Source of the DNA: Secundilactobacillus angelensis
GTDB taxonomy: Bacteria > Bacillota > Bacilli > Lactobacillales > Lactobacillaceae
DNA length: 37,260 bases
Direction: 5' to 3'
Assembly: GCF_012641075.1 (NCBI RefSeq)
Contig: NZ_JAAXLJ010000021.1
Location: forward strand, 1 to 37,260
Part shown: in pieces, positions 17,671 through 28,668 of the stretch
Layout of the letters: the number at the start of each line of letters is the position of its first letter
Position numbering within the stretch: position 1 is the first letter of the stretch
Notes under the pieces: generated by a model
What the model was told of the DNA's origin: nothing
Databases searched by the model: none
The model's input: the letters and a program-made list of their open reading frames with translations, nothing else
Translations under genes and position numbers: made by a program

Positions 17671-18507
17671 TTATTTTCTGCCCTTACGACGGATGATAAG
17701 CTTGTTTGAACGTGCTTTGGTAGAACGAGTCTTCTTACCAATAGTCTTCTTACCCCATGGTGATAATGGTGATGGACGACCGATTGGTGCTTTACCTTCA
17801 CCACCACCATGAGGGTGATCGTTAGGGTTCATAACAGAACCACGAGATTGTGGTCGTTTGCCGACCCAACGGTTACGTCCTGCTTTACCAATGTTGATCA
17901 ATTCGTGTTCTTCGTTACCAACAGTACCAATAGTGGCACGGTTAACAGCTAAGACCATTCGAACTTCACCAGAAACCAAACGAACCATGGCGTACTTGCC
18001 TTCTTTACCAAGCAATTGTGCACCGGCACCAGCAGAACGAACTAATTGACCACCCTTACCAGGCTTCAATTCGATGTTATGAATAGTGGTACCAACTGGA
18101 ATGTTTTGTAATGGTAATGCATTACCAACCTTGATATCTGCTTCTGGACCAGATTGTACTTGATCGCCAACCTTAAGGCCTTTTGGTGCTAAGATATAAG
18201 ATTTAGTTCCGTCAGTATAAACTAACAATGCAATGTTGGCAGTACGGTTAGGATCGTATTCGATAGCCTTAACTGTAGCTGTAACGTTGTCTTTTGTACG
18301 TTTAAAATCGATGATACGATATTGAGTCTTGTTACCGCCGCCACGATGACGAACCGTTTTGTGACCGTAGTTGTTACGACCAGCGGTGTGACTCTTTGAT
18401 TCTAGCAATGACTTTTCAGGCTTTGACTTCGTGATAACTTGACTGTAGTCAAGGCTAGTCATATTACGCCGACCATTACTGGTTGGTTTGTATACTTTAA
18501 TCGCCAC
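17671..18507 (-). CDS. rplB: 50S ribosomal protein L2
   Basis: L2 is needed for subunit association, tRNA binding and peptidyl transfer. The 278-residue product has [20 protein letters not shown], the [15 protein letters not shown] segment, the SH3-like middle domain, and the C-terminal signature [19 protein letters not shown] containing the conserved histidine linked to peptidyl transfer. The ATG at 18507 has AGGAGGG upstream. It lies between rplW and rpsS. Confidence 0.98.
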   Translation of the reverse strand: MAIKVYKPTSNGRRNMTSLDYSQVITKSKPEKSLLESKSHTAGRNNYGHKTVRHRGGGNKTQYRIIDFKRTKDNVTATVKAIEYDPNRTANIALLVYTDGTKSYILAPKGLKVGDQVQSGPEADIKVGNALPLQNIPVGTTIHNIELKPGKGGQLVRSAGAGAQLLGKEGKYAMVRLVSGEVRMVLAVNRATIGTVGNEEHELINIGKAGRNRWVGKRPQSRGSVMNPNDHPHGGGEGKAPIGRPSPLSPWGKKTIGKKTRSTKARSNKLIIRRKGRK

Positions 18508-18534
18508 GTTGATTCCCTCCTATATTATTATTTG

Positions 18535-18822
18535 TTATTCTTCGCCGAATAACTTAATTTCTTCTGAATCTGCTGATAAAGTGACAATAGCCTTACGACG
18601 CTTCTTAGTGTAGCCTTCGTAACGACCTTGACGCTTTAGCTTACCCTTAACGTTCATGATGTTAACTTGAACAACTTTAACGTTGAAGATTTCTTCAACA
18701 GCTTTTTTAACCTGAGTCTTCGTAGCGCGTACGTCTACGTCGAATGTATAACGCTTGTCATCCAGCAAAGCAGTAGATGCTTCTGTAATGACAGGCCGTA
18801 AAATAATATCACGTGCTTCCAT
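18535..18822 (-). CDS. rplW: 50S ribosomal protein L23
   Basis: L23 at the tunnel exit is the main docking site for trigger factor and SRP. The 95-residue product has [20 protein letters not shown], the [22 protein letters not shown] segment and [10 protein letters not shown]. The ATG at 18822 overlaps the rplD stop by one base (TAATG), with GAGGTG just upstream, so the two genes are coupled. Confidence 0.98.
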   Translation of the reverse strand: MEARDIILRPVITEASTALLDDKRYTFDVDVRATKTQVKKAVEEIFNVKVVQVNIMNVKGKLKRQGRYEGYTKKRRKAIVTLSADSEEIKLFGEE

Positions 18823-19445
18823 TATGCGAGCACCTCCTCGATTTGAGAAAGAGCAGCTTGAGTTAACACAAGTTTGTCATTACTGATGACATCCAATACG
18901 TTAATTCCCTTGGCGTCGATAACCTTGACGTTTGCCAAGTTACGAGCGGCCTTTTCTGCATTCTTATTGTCTTCCTCAAGAACCACTAAAGTCTTTGTTG
19001 AAACGTTTAAACTAGATAATGATTGCGCAAATTCCTTAGTCTTTGGTTGATCAAAGTTAAATGCATCAACAACAACCAATGAACCGTCAGCAACCTTCTG
19101 TGAAAGAACTGACTTCAATGCCAAACGCGTAACCTTCTTTGGAAGATGGTAAGCGTATGAACGAGGTGTTGGGCCAAAGACAGTTCCACCGCCAACCCAT
19201 TGTGGTGAACGGGTAGAACCTTGACGAGCACGGCCAGTACCCTTTTGACGCCATGGCTTCTTACCACCACCACGAACTGCACTACGGTTCTTAACCGCAT
19301 GAGTTCCTTGGCGTTGTGAAGCACGTTGCATCAAAACAGTATCAAACACGACGTTTTCGTTTGGTTCGATGCCGAAGATAGCATCGTTTAAAGTAACGTC
19401 ACCATTTTGGCTACCGTCTTGCTTAAATAATGTAACACTAGTCAT
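18822..19445 (-). CDS. rplD: 50S ribosomal protein L4
   Basis: L4 reaches into the exit tunnel; in Escherichia coli it also represses the S10 operon by acting on the leader. The 207-residue product carries the extended loop [40 protein letters not shown] and [12 protein letters not shown]. The ATG at 19445 is preceded by AGGAGG. The tunnel-tip region ([19 protein letters not shown]) is intact, with no macrolide-type change seen. It may regulate the structured leader at 20452-20606, but that is inference. Confidence 0.98.
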   Translation of the reverse strand: MTSVTLFKQDGSQNGDVTLNDAIFGIEPNENVVFDTVLMQRASQRQGTHAVKNRSAVRGGGKKPWRQKGTGRARQGSTRSPQWVGGGTVFGPTPRSYAYHLPKKVTRLALKSVLSQKVADGSLVVVDAFNFDQPKTKEFAQSLSSLNVSTKTLVVLEEDNKNAEKAARNLANVKVIDAKGINVLDVISNDKLVLTQAALSQIEEVLA

Positions 19446-19462
19446 TTACGTTTCCTCCTTTC

Positions 19463-20098
19463 TTATTTCTTAGGTGCGCGAACGGCACTCTTGATTTCAA
19501 TGAATGATTTGTTTGCGCCGGGTACGTTACCCTTGATTAACAACACATTGTTGTCAACGTCTGCACGAACAACCTTTAAGTTCTGGATAGTCCGAGTGTT
19601 ATTACCCATCCGGCCAGGTAATTTCATACCCTTGAAGACACGGTTGATAATAGAACCCAGAGAACCTGGACGACGGTGATAACGAGACCCATGGGTTTCA
19701 GGTCCACGTGATTGACCATCCTTGTGAACGTTACCTTGGTAACCATGACCCTTTGTTGTACCGGTGACATCAACGTATTCACCAGCATCAAAGATGTCTG
19801 CCTTAACTTCATCTGCTACCTTGTAATCTCCTAGCTCAACATCTCTGATTTCATGAATGAAGCGCTTAGGAGTCGTGTTTGCTTTTGCTACATGACCTTT
19901 TTCGGGCTTGTTGCTCAATACATCGCGCTTGTCATCGTAGCCTAATTGGATCGCATCGTAACCATCGTTTTCAACTGTCTTAACTTGTAATACAACGTTA
20001 GGAGTAGTTTCAACAACAGTGACTGGGATCAATTCGCCATTATCAGTGAAGACTTGCGTCATCCCTACTTTTTTGCCTAAGATTCCTTTTCTGGTCAT
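19463..20098 (-). CDS. rplC: 50S ribosomal protein L3
   Basis: L3 starts 23S rRNA folding and touches the peptidyl transferase center. The 211-residue product shows [21 protein letters not shown], the [20 protein letters not shown] segment and [15 protein letters not shown]. The Gln in GHGYQG is at the position methylated by PrmB in other bacteria. The ATG at 20098 is preceded by GGAGGTGTAC. It lies 44 nt after rpsJ. Confidence 0.98.
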   Translation of the reverse strand: MTRKGILGKKVGMTQVFTDNGELIPVTVVETTPNVVLQVKTVENDGYDAIQLGYDDKRDVLSNKPEKGHVAKANTTPKRFIHEIRDVELGDYKVADEVKADIFDAGEYVDVTGTTKGHGYQGNVHKDGQSRGPETHGSRYHRRPGSLGSIINRVFKGMKLPGRMGNNTRTIQNLKVVRADVDNNVLLIKGNVPGANKSFIEIKSAVRAPKK

Positions 20099-20142
20099 GA
20101 GTACACCTCCGATATAATGTAATTTTTAGTTCTGAAACTGAA

Positions 20143-20451
20143 TTATAATTTGATTTCGATATCCACACCTGAAGGCAAGTCTAACTTCATTAATGAGTCG
20201 ACCGTCTTTGGTGTTGGGTTAACAATATCGATTAACCGTTTGTGAGTACGCATTTCGAATTGTTCACGCGACTTCTTAAACTTATGTGGTGAACGAAGCA
20301 CCGTGTAAACTGTCCGGTCTGTTGGTAATGGAATAGGACCAGAAATTTCAGCACCTGTACGCTTTGCAGTTTCAACAATCTTTTCTGCAGATTGGTCCAG
20401 AATGCGGTGCTCGTAAGCCTTCAAACGGATACGAATTTTTTGTTTTGCCAT
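20143..20451 (-). CDS. rpsJ: 30S ribosomal protein S10 (NusE)
   Basis: S10 is a small-subunit head protein and, as NusE, joins NusB in antitermination on rRNA transcripts. The 102-residue product, [20 protein letters not shown] with [21 protein letters not shown] and [21 protein letters not shown], is full length. The ATG at 20451 follows AAGGAGGG. It is the first gene of the S10-spc-alpha array and has a consensus-like promoter (20613-20641) and a leader of about 150 nt. Confidence 0.98.
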   Translation of the reverse strand: MAKQKIRIRLKAYEHRILDQSAEKIVETAKRTGAEISGPIPLPTDRTVYTVLRSPHKFKKSREQFEMRTHKRLIDIVNPTPKTVDSLMKLDLPSGVDIEIKL

Positions 20452-20606
20452 TGGATTCCCTCCTTACGTCTATTTTAAAAATAAGACTAACTCCGTGAAA
20501 ATTACCGTCACACCCCGTGGCAAAGCGGCCGGGTGTGCCGCAACCTTTCACATCATCGCTTTGCTATGCTGATTTCAGGGCAGGGTTATGCCCCGAAATA
20601 CAGCAC
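20452..20606 (-). promoter_or_regulatory. Structured 5' leader of the S10 operon
   Basis: The predicted transcript opens almost at once with a strong hairpin of about 14 bp (20590-20604 with 20568-20581, one bulged base and one G-U, 8-nt loop). Further on, two GC-rich stems exclude each other: GCGGC/GCCGC (20537-20541 with 20525-20529) and CACACCC/GGGTGTG (20531-20537 with 20509-20515). No T tract follows the second stem. Such a layout fits autogenous control, for example by L4, but could also act in RNA stability. Confidence 0.55.
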
Positions 20607-20612
20607 CTATAT

Positions 20613-20641
20613 ATAATACTAAATAAATAGCGGTTTGACAA
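20613..20641 (-). promoter_or_regulatory. Sigma-A promoter of the S10 operon
   Basis: TTGTCA (20636-20641) and TATTAT (20613-20618) are spaced by 17 bp on the minus strand, in the 333-bp fusA-rpsJ gap. An A/T-rich stretch (about 20660-20720) lies upstream and may act as an UP-type element. The rest of the gap holds the fusA terminator and the S10 leader; I see no gene in it. Confidence 0.85.
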
Positions 20642-20743
20642 GGATTATTGAGATGTTTTTGAAATTGATGCCATTGGCGCACAAAATATTTTTATGATTT
20701 TACATAAACTCGCCAAAAAAGTTTTCTTCTATTGTATATGTAT

Positions 20744-20775
20744 AAAAAAAGACGCTGCAACATGCAACGTCTTTT
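20744..20775 (-). terminator. Intrinsic terminator of fusA
   Basis: Minus-strand arms 20763-20775 and 20747-20759 form a 13-bp stem with one U-G pair and a 3-nt loop, followed by a T tract. It ends the rpsL-rpsG-fusA transcript and separates it from the S10 operon. tuf does not follow fusA here. Confidence 0.92.
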
Positions 20776-20784
20776 CTTGAAGAA

Positions 20785-22884
20785 TTAATCTTCGGCAGGA
20801 GTGCCGCCATTCTTCTTGATGATTTCTGCTTGAATTGACTTTGGTACAGCTTCGTAGTGATCAAAGGTCATTGTGAAAGTACCACGACCTTGTGATGCTG
20901 AACGAAGAGTAGTTGCGTAACCGAACATTTCAGCCAGTGGGACGTACGCATGAATCATTTGTGCATTACCACGTGCTTCCATACCGTCCACACGACCACG
21001 ACGTGCAGTAACTTGGCCCATGATGTCACCCATGTATTCTTCAGGGACAACAATATCAACCTTCATGATTGGTTCCAAGATAACTGGCGCTGCAGTCTTA
21101 GATGCGTTACGTAAAGCCATTGAAGCGGCAACCTTAAAGGCAGCTTCACTAGAATCGACTTCATGGTAACTACCATCGTATAACTTAGCTTTCAAGTCAA
21201 TCAATGGGTAACCGGCAAGAACACCGTTTTGCATTGATTCCTTGATACCTTGTTCAACTGATGGGATGTATTCACGAGGAACAACACCACCAACAATGGC
21301 ATCTTCGAATTCGAATCCTTTACCCTCTTCATTAGGGGTAAATTCAACCCAAACATCACCATATTGACCTTTACCACCAGATTGACGAACAAACTTACCT
21401 TGAGCAGAGGTTTGTTTAGTGAAGGCTTCACGATAAGAAACTTGAGGTGCACCAACAGTTGCTTCAACCTTGAATTCACGCTTCATACGGTCGATGATGA
21501 TGTCCAAGTGAAGCTCACCCATACCAGCAATCAAAGTTTCACCAGTTTCAGGGTTAGTTTCAGCCTTGAATGTAGGATCTTCTTCAGAAAGCTTTTGTAA
21601 GGCATTGTTCATCTTGTCTTGGTCAGCCTTTGTCTTAGGTTCAACGGCAACCTGAATAACTGGGTCAGGGAATTCCATTGATTCCAAGTGCAATGGGTGA
21701 TCAACGTCAGTTAAAGAGTCACCAGTAGTGGTGTTCTTCAAACCAATGGCAGCGGCGATATCACCAGAGAAGACTTCTGGGATTTCTTGACGGTGATTCG
21801 AGTGCATTTGCAGCAAACGCCCAACACGTTCACGCTTGTCCTTGGTAGCGTTCAGAACATATGAACCAGATTCCAAAGTACCTTGGTAAACCCGGATAAA
21901 TGTCAAACGACCAACGAATGGATCAGTAGCAATCTTAAATGCTAAGGCGGCGAAACTAGCGTCGTCGTTAGCCTTTAATTCAACTTGTTCACCGGTATCA
22001 GGGTTAGTAGCCTTGTAAGGCTTAACGTCCAATGGTGATGGCAAGTAATCTACTGTTGCATCCATTAACATTTGAACACCCTTGTTCTTGAATGCTGAAC
22101 CAGCAAGTACTGGGAACAATTCAAGGTTCAAGGTTGCTTTACGGATAGCAGCTTTTAATTCGGCAACAGGAATATCAACACCGTCAAGGTATTTTTCCAT
22201 AATGTCGTCATCAACGTCGGCGATTTCTTCAATCATAGTGTCACGACGTTTTTGAGCTTCTTCCTTGTATTCGTCAGGAATATCAACAGTATCCCATTCT
22301 GAACCAAGTTCGTCTTCGTCATAGATATCGGCCTTCATGTCAAGCAAGTCGATAACACCTTGGAACTGATCCTCAGCACCAATTGGCATTTGGACAGCTA
22401 AGGCGTTAGCTTGAAGACGGTCTTTGATGGTTTGTACTGAAAAGTCAAAGTCAGCACCGATTTTATCCATCTTGTTAACGAACACAATACGGGGAACATC
22501 ATAGTCGGAAGCTTGACGCCAAACAGTTTCAGTTTGGGGTTCTACACCGGCTTGGGCATCCAAGACCGCAATCGCACCATCAAGCACACGCAATGAACGT
22601 TCAACTTCAACAGTGAAGTCCACGTGACCTGGGGTATCGATAATGTTGATCCGGTGACCCTTCCATTCAGCTGTAGTAGCTGCGGAAGTGATCGTGATAC
22701 CACGTTCTTGTTCTTGTTCCATCCAGTCCATTTGTGAAGCACCATCATGGGTTTCACCAATCTTATGGATTTTACCAGTATAATACAGGATCCGTTCAGT
22801 GGTGGTAGTCTTACCAGCATCGATATGAGCCATGATCCCGATGTTACGGGTCTTTTCTAGTGGAAAAGCTCGTGTATTAGCCAT
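20785..22884 (-). CDS. fusA: Elongation factor G
   Basis: EF-G is the GTPase that drives translocation and, with RRF, ribosome recycling. From the chosen start the product has 699 residues: P-loop AHIDAGKT (19-26), [13 protein letters not shown], switch [20 protein letters not shown], and the C-terminal domains with GMGELHLDI and the YGDVWVEF-type segment. The longest frame starts with a GTG at 22917, but the family begins [17 protein letters not shown]; the ATG at 22884 has GAGAGGAG about 13 nt upstream, a long spacing. A terminator-like hairpin stands between rpsG and this gene, so expression may depend on read-through. Confidence 0.97.
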   Translation of the reverse strand: MANTRAFPLEKTRNIGIMAHIDAGKTTTTERILYYTGKIHKIGETHDGASQMDWMEQEQERGITITSAATTAEWKGHRINIIDTPGHVDFTVEVERSLRVLDGAIAVLDAQAGVEPQTETVWRQASDYDVPRIVFVNKMDKIGADFDFSVQTIKDRLQANALAVQMPIGAEDQFQGVIDLLDMKADIYDEDELGSEWDTVDIPDEYKEEAQKRRDTMIEEIADVDDDIMEKYLDGVDIPVAELKAAIRKATLNLELFPVLAGSAFKNKGVQMLMDATVDYLPSPLDVKPYKATNPDTGEQVELKANDDASFAALAFKIATDPFVGRLTFIRVYQGTLESGSYVLNATKDKRERVGRLLQMHSNHRQEIPEVFSGDIAAAIGLKNTTTGDSLTDVDHPLHLESMEFPDPVIQVAVEPKTKADQDKMNNALQKLSEEDPTFKAETNPETGETLIAGMGELHLDIIIDRMKREFKVEATVGAPQVSYREAFTKQTSAQGKFVRQSGGKGQYGDVWVEFTPNEEGKGFEFEDAIVGGVVPREYIPSVEQGIKESMQNGVLAGYPLIDLKAKLYDGSYHEVDSSEAAFKVAASMALRNASKTAAPVILEPIMKVDIVVPEEYMGDIMGQVTARRGRVDGMEARGNAQMIHAYVPLAEMFGYATTLRSASQGRGTFTMTFDHYEAVPKSIQAEIIKKNGGTPAED

Positions 22885-22923
22885 GTTAAATCTGTAACTC
22901 CTCTCAAGATTGTTCACATTTAT

Positions 22924-22963
22924 AAAAAGGATGGCTAAATTAAAAAATTAATCATAGCCATCC
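22924..22963 (-). terminator. Terminator-like hairpin between rpsG and fusA
   Basis: GGATGGCTA and TAGCCATCC (22955-22963 and 22929-22937) form a perfect 9-bp stem extended by an A/T-rich inner stem, then TTTTTATA follows. It has the form of an intrinsic terminator, 40 nt before the fusA start and inside the str operon. No good promoter lies between it and fusA, so it probably attenuates fusA relative to rpsL-rpsG. Confidence 0.75.
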
Positions 22964-23041
22964 CAACAATTTTCACTATCAACATTTAGCTAGCTTGCGC
23001 GTAGCCCACCATAGTGGTGCTGACAGCAAACCATTTGCAAA

Positions 23042-23512
23042 TTACCAACGGTAGTGAGCAAATGCACGGTTGGCATCGGCCATCTTATGCGTATCTTCAC
23101 GCTTCTTAACAGATGCACCAGTGTTGTTAGCAGCATCCATAATTTCGCGAGCTAACCGTTCAGTCATCGTGTGTTCGCCACGAGAACGAGAATAGTTAAC
23201 GATCCAACGAAGACCTAATGTTGACCGACGTTCTGGACGAACTTCGATCGGAACTTGGTAGTTAGAACCACCAACACGGCGAGCCTTAACTTCCAAGACC
23301 GGCATAACATTCTTCATAGCTTCGTCGAATACTTCAACGGGGTCGTTGTTAGTTTCTTTCTTAATTAAATCAAATGCACCATACAAAATTTGTGATGCAG
23401 TGCCTCGCTTACCATCTAACATCAAGTGGTTAATCAGACGAGTAACCATCTTTGAGTTGTAGATTGGATCAGGAAGGACTTCACGTTTTTGAACGTTTCC
23501 TTTTCTTGGCAT
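23042..23512 (-). CDS. rpsG: 30S ribosomal protein S7
   Basis: S7 starts assembly of the small-subunit head and contacts E-site tRNA. The 156-residue product has [20 protein letters not shown], the [14 protein letters not shown]-like segment ([16 protein letters not shown]), and [10 protein letters not shown] at the end. The ATG at 23512 is preceded by AAGGAGG. It lies 39 nt after rpsL; 157 nt separate it from fusA, the largest gap in this operon. Confidence 0.98.
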   Translation of the reverse strand: MPRKGNVQKREVLPDPIYNSKMVTRLINHLMLDGKRGTASQILYGAFDLIKKETNNDPVEVFDEAMKNVMPVLEVKARRVGGSNYQVPIEVRPERRSTLGLRWIVNYSRSRGEHTMTERLAREIMDAANNTGASVKKREDTHKMADANRAFAHYRW

Positions 23513-23551
23513 TACTTATATCCTCCTTGTTGGAACTTAGTGTTTAGGTTT

Positions 23552-23965
23552 TTATTCCTTAGGCTTCTTAGTACCGTATTTAGAACGTGATTGACGACGA
23601 TCTTCAACACCGGCAGTATCCAAAGCACCACGGATGACGTGATAACGTACACCAGGTAAATCCTTAACACGGCCACCACGAATTAAAACAACACTATGTT
23701 CCTGAAGGTTATGACCGATACCAGGAATGTATGCTGTCACTTCGATTAAGTTAGACAAACGAACACGAGCGTACTTCCGCAAAGCTGAGTTAGGCTTCTT
23801 TGGAGTCATTGTACCAACACGTGTTGCAACGCCACGCTTTTGTGGTGCTGGGTTGTTCACTTGCTTCTTCTTGAAACTGTTATACCCGTAGTTTAAAGCT
23901 GGGGCATTTGATTTAGAACTTCTAGATTTACGACCTTTACGAACCAATTGGTTGATTGTAGGCAT
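23552..23965 (-). CDS. rpsL: 30S ribosomal protein S12
   Basis: S12 is at the decoding center and governs accuracy. The 137-residue product has [39 protein letters not shown], the [21 protein letters not shown] ending, and [17 protein letters not shown]. The lysines in TPKKPNS and GRVKDLPG, whose replacement causes streptomycin resistance in other bacteria, are unchanged. The ATG at 23965 has AAGGAGG upstream. It heads the str operon under a consensus promoter with a leader of about 150 nt. Confidence 0.98.
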   Translation of the reverse strand: MPTINQLVRKGRKSRSSKSNAPALNYGYNSFKKKQVNNPAPQKRGVATRVGTMTPKKPNSALRKYARVRLSNLIEVTAYIPGIGHNLQEHSVVLIRGGRVKDLPGVRYHVIRGALDTAGVEDRRQSRSKYGTKKPKE

Positions 23966-24124
23966 CTAAGAGTCCTCCTTCCTTAGTCTAGTTATTTTAA
24001 GTCCACACATCCAGGTGATTCATTTTTGGGCAAAAATAAAAGCGGATGTTGATCCTTTATCGTGCCATGTTTTCCGTCAGCATGTCTGCAAAGCAGAAAC
24101 CGGTCTACAAAAAGCACCTTTAAA

Positions 24125-24154
24125 AGAATACCACGCTTCGTCGTTTAATGTCAA
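24125..24154 (-). promoter_or_regulatory. Sigma-A promoter of rpsL-rpsG-fusA
   Basis: TTGACA (24149-24154) and TATTCT (24125-24130) are spaced by 18 bp, with TGG before the -10 (extended -10). It lies in the gap between the divergent comC and rpsL genes and gives a leader of about 150 nt; a small TCTGC/GCAGA hairpin is the clearest structure in that leader. Confidence 0.88.
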
Positions 24155-24242
24155 CGCAAAGTATAAAACATCCGTAAAAACTAGCTTGATTCTCTAAAAA
24201 TATTACCACTGCAAAATTCGTAATTAATTTTGAGGTGATCAT

Positions 24243-24911
24243 ATGTTACTGATTCAATTGATAATTGGGTTGATTATTGGTTCGTTCCTGTTTGCTTCTT
24301 ATTCTAGGCTGCAACTTGGTGGCAGTATTTTTTATCCAGCTCGCTCACGGTGCGACAGTTGTTCCGAAACTATTTCCTGGTTTGATTTAGTCCCAGTTGT
24401 TTCATATCTAGTTCTACGTGGTCGTTGCCGGTGGTGCGGCTTCAAAATTTCAAAAGAGACATTATACTCTGAAATCTATTTCGGCTGTTTACTGGTTAGT
24501 TGGCAACCAACCCTCCTGCGATTCTGTTACGTCGTCATTGGTGGTTTACTTTTCTTCATGGCACTAAATGACAGCCGTCACTTTGAATTTCCAGCGTGGC
24601 ATGGTTACCTCTTAATGCTTTTCGCTGTCACAGTATACGCCCTTTTCAAACCACACCATGCAATTATTTTTATCATAATTGTTGGATGGATTGTGCCACA
24701 AATTTGGCAGCCACATTTTGCTTGGATCGGCAATGGTGACCTGGATGTCTTTTTATGTTTACTGATTCTGTTTGGTCCGATACCATTCGCCTGGTTACTT
24801 CTATTAAGTAGCGTCCTGGCGCTGATTGGCAGTAAAGTACTTAAACTGTGTCGACTACCTTTTGTACCTTTCATTGCCGCAGGATACCTGGTAGTTCTCT
24901 TCTTTATCTGA
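24243..24911 (+). CDS. comC: Prepilin peptidase (A24 family), late competence ComC
   Basis: This membrane aspartic peptidase cleaves and methylates prepilins of type IV-like pili; in Gram-positive bacteria it processes the ComG pseudopilins needed for DNA uptake. The 222-residue product has the N-terminal zinc-binding region with Cys37, Cys40, Cys62 and Cys65 (CDSC, CRWC), and catalytic aspartates Asp110 in ALNDSRHFEFP and Asp166 in GNGDLD, plus about seven hydrophobic segments. The usual IPN after the first Asp reads FPA. The ATG at 24243 follows GAGGTG at 5 nt. It is divergent from rpsL and convergent with rpoC, a known position in lactobacilli. I see no clear promoter or competence box on its strand. 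Confidence 0.93.
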   Translation: MLLIQLIIGLIIGSFLFASYSRLQLGGSIFYPARSRCDSCSETISWFDLVPVVSYLVLRGRCRWCGFKISKETLYSEIYFGCLLVSWQPTLLRFCYVVIGGLLFFMALNDSRHFEFPAWHGYLLMLFAVTVYALFKPHHAIIFIIIVGWIVPQIWQPHFAWIGNGDLDVFLCLLILFGPIPFAWLLLLSSVLALIGSKVLKLCRLPFVPFIAAGYLVVLFFI

Positions 24912-24952
24912 TGACAAAATACCGAATCAGTTAGATTTGAACTCTCTGACAC

Positions 24953-24991
24953 AAAAAGTCCCATTCCGATAATAACGGAATGGGACTTTTT
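24953..24991. terminator. Bidirectional terminator between comC and rpoC
   Basis: Arms 24953-24968 and 24976-24991 form a perfect 16-bp stem with a 7-nt loop; it begins with AAAAA and ends with TTTTT, so it terminates transcription from both sides. It serves the convergent comC and rpoBC transcripts. Confidence 0.95.
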
Positions 24992-25004
24992 GAAACCGAC
25001 CAAA

Positions 25005-28000
25005 TTACTTAGCTTCTTCTTCCTTCATCCGGCGTTCTAACTCATTAATTGAGTAGACACCGTCAGTTGAAGATCCGCCGACTTCCTTTGGCTTGATCTT
25101 ACGGTAATCAGGCATCCCAGTACCAGCTGGAATGATCTTACCAATAATAACGTTCTCTTTAAGTCCGACCAATGGATCGTTCTTACCGCGGATAGCAGCA
25201 TCAGTCAATACTCGAGTCGTTTCCTGGAATGACGCAGCTGACAAGAAACTGTTCGTTTCAAGGGCAGCCTTAGTAATACCAAGGATAACTGGACGAGCAG
25301 TAGCTGGTGTGCCACCGGCAACTAACGTCTTGTAGTTATGATCACGGAAATCATCGATATCCATCAGGGTACCAGGCAAGACATCAGTGTCACCTGGATC
25401 CATGATACGAACCTTACGAAGCATCTGACGAACCATGATCTCAACGTGCTTGTCTAAGACAGCCACACCTTGCATCCGGTAAGTCTTTTGAACTTCACTC
25501 AGCAAATAGTTTTCAGTGGAAAGCACGTCGCGGACACGAATCAGTTCCTTAGGATCAACTGACCCTTCGTTCAGAGCTGCACCACGGTGAATGAAGTCGC
25601 CTTCAGACACCTTCAGTTGAGCCGTAATTGGAAGTGTGTAACTTCTTGTATCGGCTTCACCTTTAATGGTAATTTCCTTAGTCCGTTCTGCTGGGTTTTC
25701 TTCGATGGATTCAACTGTACCAGTAACTTCTGTAATCTCAGCTTTACCTTTAGGGTTCCGAGATTCAAAGATTTCTTGAACACGAGGAAGCCCTTGGGTA
25801 ATATCTTCGTTTCCGGCAACACCACCGGTATGGAAGTTACGCATAGTTAATTGAGTACCAGGTTCACCGATAGATTGAGCGGCAACAGTACCAACTGCTT
25901 CACCAACTTCAACTTGGTCACCAGTAGCCATGTTACGGCCGTAGCAACGTTCGCAAACCCCATGAGAGGTGTTGCAAGTGAAGACGGAACGAATAGTAAC
26001 TGTTTCGATGCCGGCATCAATGATCCGTTGAGCAATGGTTTCATCAATCATCTTGTTGGCGCCGATGATGATTTCACCAGTCTTAGGATCATTAACGGTC
26101 TTCATGGTGTAACGGCCAAGAATCCGGTCGTATAGTGGTTCAATCATTTCGTTACCATTCTTGATAGCGCTGATTGTCAAACCACGATCAGTTCCACAGT
26201 CCTCTTCACGAACGATAACGTCTTGAGCAACATCAACCAAACGACGGGTCAAGTAACCTGAGTTGGCAGTCTTCAAGGCAGTATCGGTCATCCCTTTACG
26301 GGCACCATGGGTAGAAATAAACATTTCCAAAACAGAGAGGCCTTCACGGAAGTTTGCGGTAATAGGCAATTCCATGATTTCACCGTTAGGAGCGGCCATC
26401 AAGCCACGCATCCCGGCAAGTTGCGTAAAGTTAGAAATGTTACCACGAGCACCAGAATCACTCATCATGAAGATTGGGTTTTGAGGATCGAAGTTATGGA
26501 TCAGCTTATCTTGTAAGCTATCCTTAGCATCGTTCCAAACACCAATAACCCGTTCGTAACGTTCGTGGTCGGTAATCAAACCACGACGGAACTGTTTGGT
26601 GATCGTTGCCACTTGTTTGTGGGCGTCTTCAATGATTTGAGGCTTATCAGGAACTTCAGTCACGTCAACGATTCCGACAGTCAAGCCAGATTGAGTTGAT
26701 TCGTCGTAACCTAAGTCCTTCATCCGGTCAAGCAGCAGTGACGTTTCAGTCACCTTATACTGCTTGTAAACTTCAGCAATAATGTCACTCAGGAAACCTT
26801 TATTGAATGGCTTAACCACTTCAGCATCCTTCAGATAATCATGAATATCTTCACCCTTATCCAAGAAGTACTGATCTGGTACGTAACCGTTCAAGTTGGT
26901 ATCCGTTGGTTCATTCAAGTATGGGAATGATTGTGGCAAAATACCGTTGAAAATTAACTTCCCAACACTGGTAACCAGAATCTTACCCTTTTGTTCGTCA
27001 GTAAATGGCTTACCCTTCAAAGATGAAGTTTGAATACCAACACGTGAGTGCCAGTGAACTAACCCGTTACGGTATGCAAGTACCGCTTCGTCAGTATCTT
27101 TAAAGATCATGCCTTCGCCTTCACGACCGGCTTCTTCCAAAGTCAAGTAGTAGTTACCGATAACCATATCTTGAGAAGGCGTAACAACTGGCTTCCCATC
27201 CTTAGGTGCAAGAATATGGTGAGCAGCAAGCATCAGCAAACGTGCTTCAGCTTGGGCTTCATCAGATAATGGCACGTGAATAGCCATTTGGTCACCATCA
27301 AAATCGGCGTTATAAGCTTCACAGGCCAATGGGTGTAACCGCATTGACTTACCACTTACCAGCACTGGTTCGAAGGCTTGAATACCCAAACGGTGAAGTG
27401 TAGGTGCCCGGTTCAGGAGAACTGGGTGTTCTTTGATAACGTCTTCCAGAACACTGTAAACATCTTCATCTTCACGATCAATCTTACGCTTGGCGTTCTT
27501 AATGTTGGAAGCTAACCCACGGCTAACTAATTCCTTCATGATGAACGGTTTGAAGAGTTCCATTGCCATTGGCACTGGCAGACCCATTTGGTTCATCCGT
27601 AATGAAGGACCCACATCAATAACAGAACGGCCTGAGTAGTCAACACGCTTACCCAGTAAGTTTTGACGGAACCGACCTTGCTTCCCTTTCAGCATGTGTG
27701 AAAGAGACTTCAATGGACGGTTACCAGGACCAGCAACTGGACGTCCACGACGACCGTTATCGATCAAAGCATCAACGGCTTCTTGAAGCATCCGCTTTTC
27801 GTTTTGAACGATGATACCAGGTGCATGAAGGTCTAACAAACGCTTGAGACGGTTGTTACGGTTGATAACTCGACGGTACAAATCGTTCAAATCAGAAGTG
27901 GCAAAACGGCCACCTTCCAATTGAACCATTGGCCGTAAGTCAGGTGGAATTACTGGAATAGTATCCATGACCATCCACTCCGGCTTGTTACCAGATGTAA

Positions 28001-28649
28001 CGAAGGCTTCCAAAATGTCCAAACGACGAACGGCACGCGTCCGCTTTTGACCAGTAGCTTCCTTCAAAGCTTCCTTTAATTCAGCCACTTCTTTAGTTAA
28101 ATCAACATCGCGGAGTAATTTCTTAATGGCTTCAGCACCCATTTCGGCAGTGAATCCATTACCATACTCAGCTTTCTTATCACGGTATTCACGTTCAGAA
28201 AGCAATTGCTTCTTTTCAAGTGGTGTGTTGCCTGGTTCAAGCACAACGTATGAAGCAAAGTAAATGACTTCTTCAAGTGAGCGTGGGCTCATGTCCAGTA
28301 CAAGACCCATCCGGCTTGGGATACCCTTGAAGTACCAGATGTGAGTCACTGGAGCAGCTAATTCAATATGTCCCATACGTTCACGACGAACCTTAGAACG
28401 GGTAACTTCAACACCACAACGGTCACAAACAACACCCTTGTAACGAATCCGCTTGTACTTACCACAAGCACATTCCCAATCTTTGGTTGGGCCAAAGATA
28501 CGTTCATCGAATAGTCCGTCTTTTTCTGGCTTTAGAGTTCGGTAGTTGATGGTTTCTGGCTTCTTAACTTCGCCATATGACCAGCTCCGAATCTTGTCAG
28601 GCGATGCAAGTCCAATTTGCATGCTTTCGAACTTATTGACATCGACCAA
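25005..28649 (-). CDS. rpoC: DNA-directed RNA polymerase subunit beta'
   Basis: Beta' carries the catalytic metal site of RNA polymerase. The 1214-residue product has the N-terminal zinc ribbon (Cys60, Cys62, Cys75, Cys78), the catalytic motif [12 protein letters not shown], the bridge-helix and trigger-loop region ([36 protein letters not shown]) and the second zinc site with CGTDRG and [11 protein letters not shown]. The start is TTG at 28649 with GGAGG 8 nt upstream, and the sequence begins [18 protein letters not shown] as expected. It follows rpoB after 19 nt and ends at the shared terminator with comC. It is full length, without the long insertions seen in other phyla. Confidence 0.98.
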   Translation of the reverse strand: MVDVNKFESMQIGLASPDKIRSWSYGEVKKPETINYRTLKPEKDGLFDERIFGPTKDWECACGKYKRIRYKGVVCDRCGVEVTRSKVRRERMGHIELAAPVTHIWYFKGIPSRMGLVLDMSPRSLEEVIYFASYVVLEPGNTPLEKKQLLSEREYRDKKAEYGNGFTAEMGAEAIKKLLRDVDLTKEVAELKEALKEATGQKRTRAVRRLDILEAFVTSGNKPEWMVMDTIPVIPPDLRPMVQLEGGRFATSDLNDLYRRVINRNNRLKRLLDLHAPGIIVQNEKRMLQEAVDALIDNGRRGRPVAGPGNRPLKSLSHMLKGKQGRFRQNLLGKRVDYSGRSVIDVGPSLRMNQMGLPVPMAMELFKPFIMKELVSRGLASNIKNAKRKIDREDEDVYSVLEDVIKEHPVLLNRAPTLHRLGIQAFEPVLVSGKSMRLHPLACEAYNADFDGDQMAIHVPLSDEAQAEARLLMLAAHHILAPKDGKPVVTPSQDMVIGNYYLTLEEAGREGEGMIFKDTDEAVLAYRNGLVHWHSRVGIQTSSLKGKPFTDEQKGKILVTSVGKLIFNGILPQSFPYLNEPTDTNLNGYVPDQYFLDKGEDIHDYLKDAEVVKPFNKGFLSDIIAEVYKQYKVTETSLLLDRMKDLGYDESTQSGLTVGIVDVTEVPDKPQIIEDAHKQVATITKQFRRGLITDHERYERVIGVWNDAKDSLQDKLIHNFDPQNPIFMMSDSGARGNISNFTQLAGMRGLMAAPNGEIMELPITANFREGLSVLEMFISTHGARKGMTDTALKTANSGYLTRRLVDVAQDVIVREEDCGTDRGLTISAIKNGNEMIEPLYDRILGRYTMKTVNDPKTGEIIIGANKMIDETIAQRIIDAGIETVTIRSVFTCNTSHGVCERCYGRNMATGDQVEVGEAVGTVAAQSIGEPGTQLTMRNFHTGGVAGNEDITQGLPRVQEIFESRNPKGKAEITEVTGTVESIEENPAERTKEITIKGEADTRSYTLPITAQLKVSEGDFIHRGAALNEGSVDPKELIRVRDVLSTENYLLSEVQKTYRMQGVAVLDKHVEIMVRQMLRKVRIMDPGDTDVLPGTLMDIDDFRDHNYKTLVAGGTPATARPVILGITKAALETNSFLSAASFQETTRVLTDAAIRGKNDPLVGLKENVIIGKIIPAGTGMPDYRKIKPKEVGGSSTDGVYSINELERRMKEEEAK

Positions 28650-28668
28650 TGGATCGACCTCCCTTTAA

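Noticed and set aside
24015-24197. 60-codon plus-strand frame in the rpsL-comC gap
   Set aside because: It runs antisense through the rpsL promoter and leader, lacks an SD and has no recognizable features.
24208-24222. ComX-box-like TACGAAT near comC
   Set aside because: The motif reads on the minus strand, opposite to comC, and is within A/T-rich DNA; it cannot serve as a competence promoter for comC.
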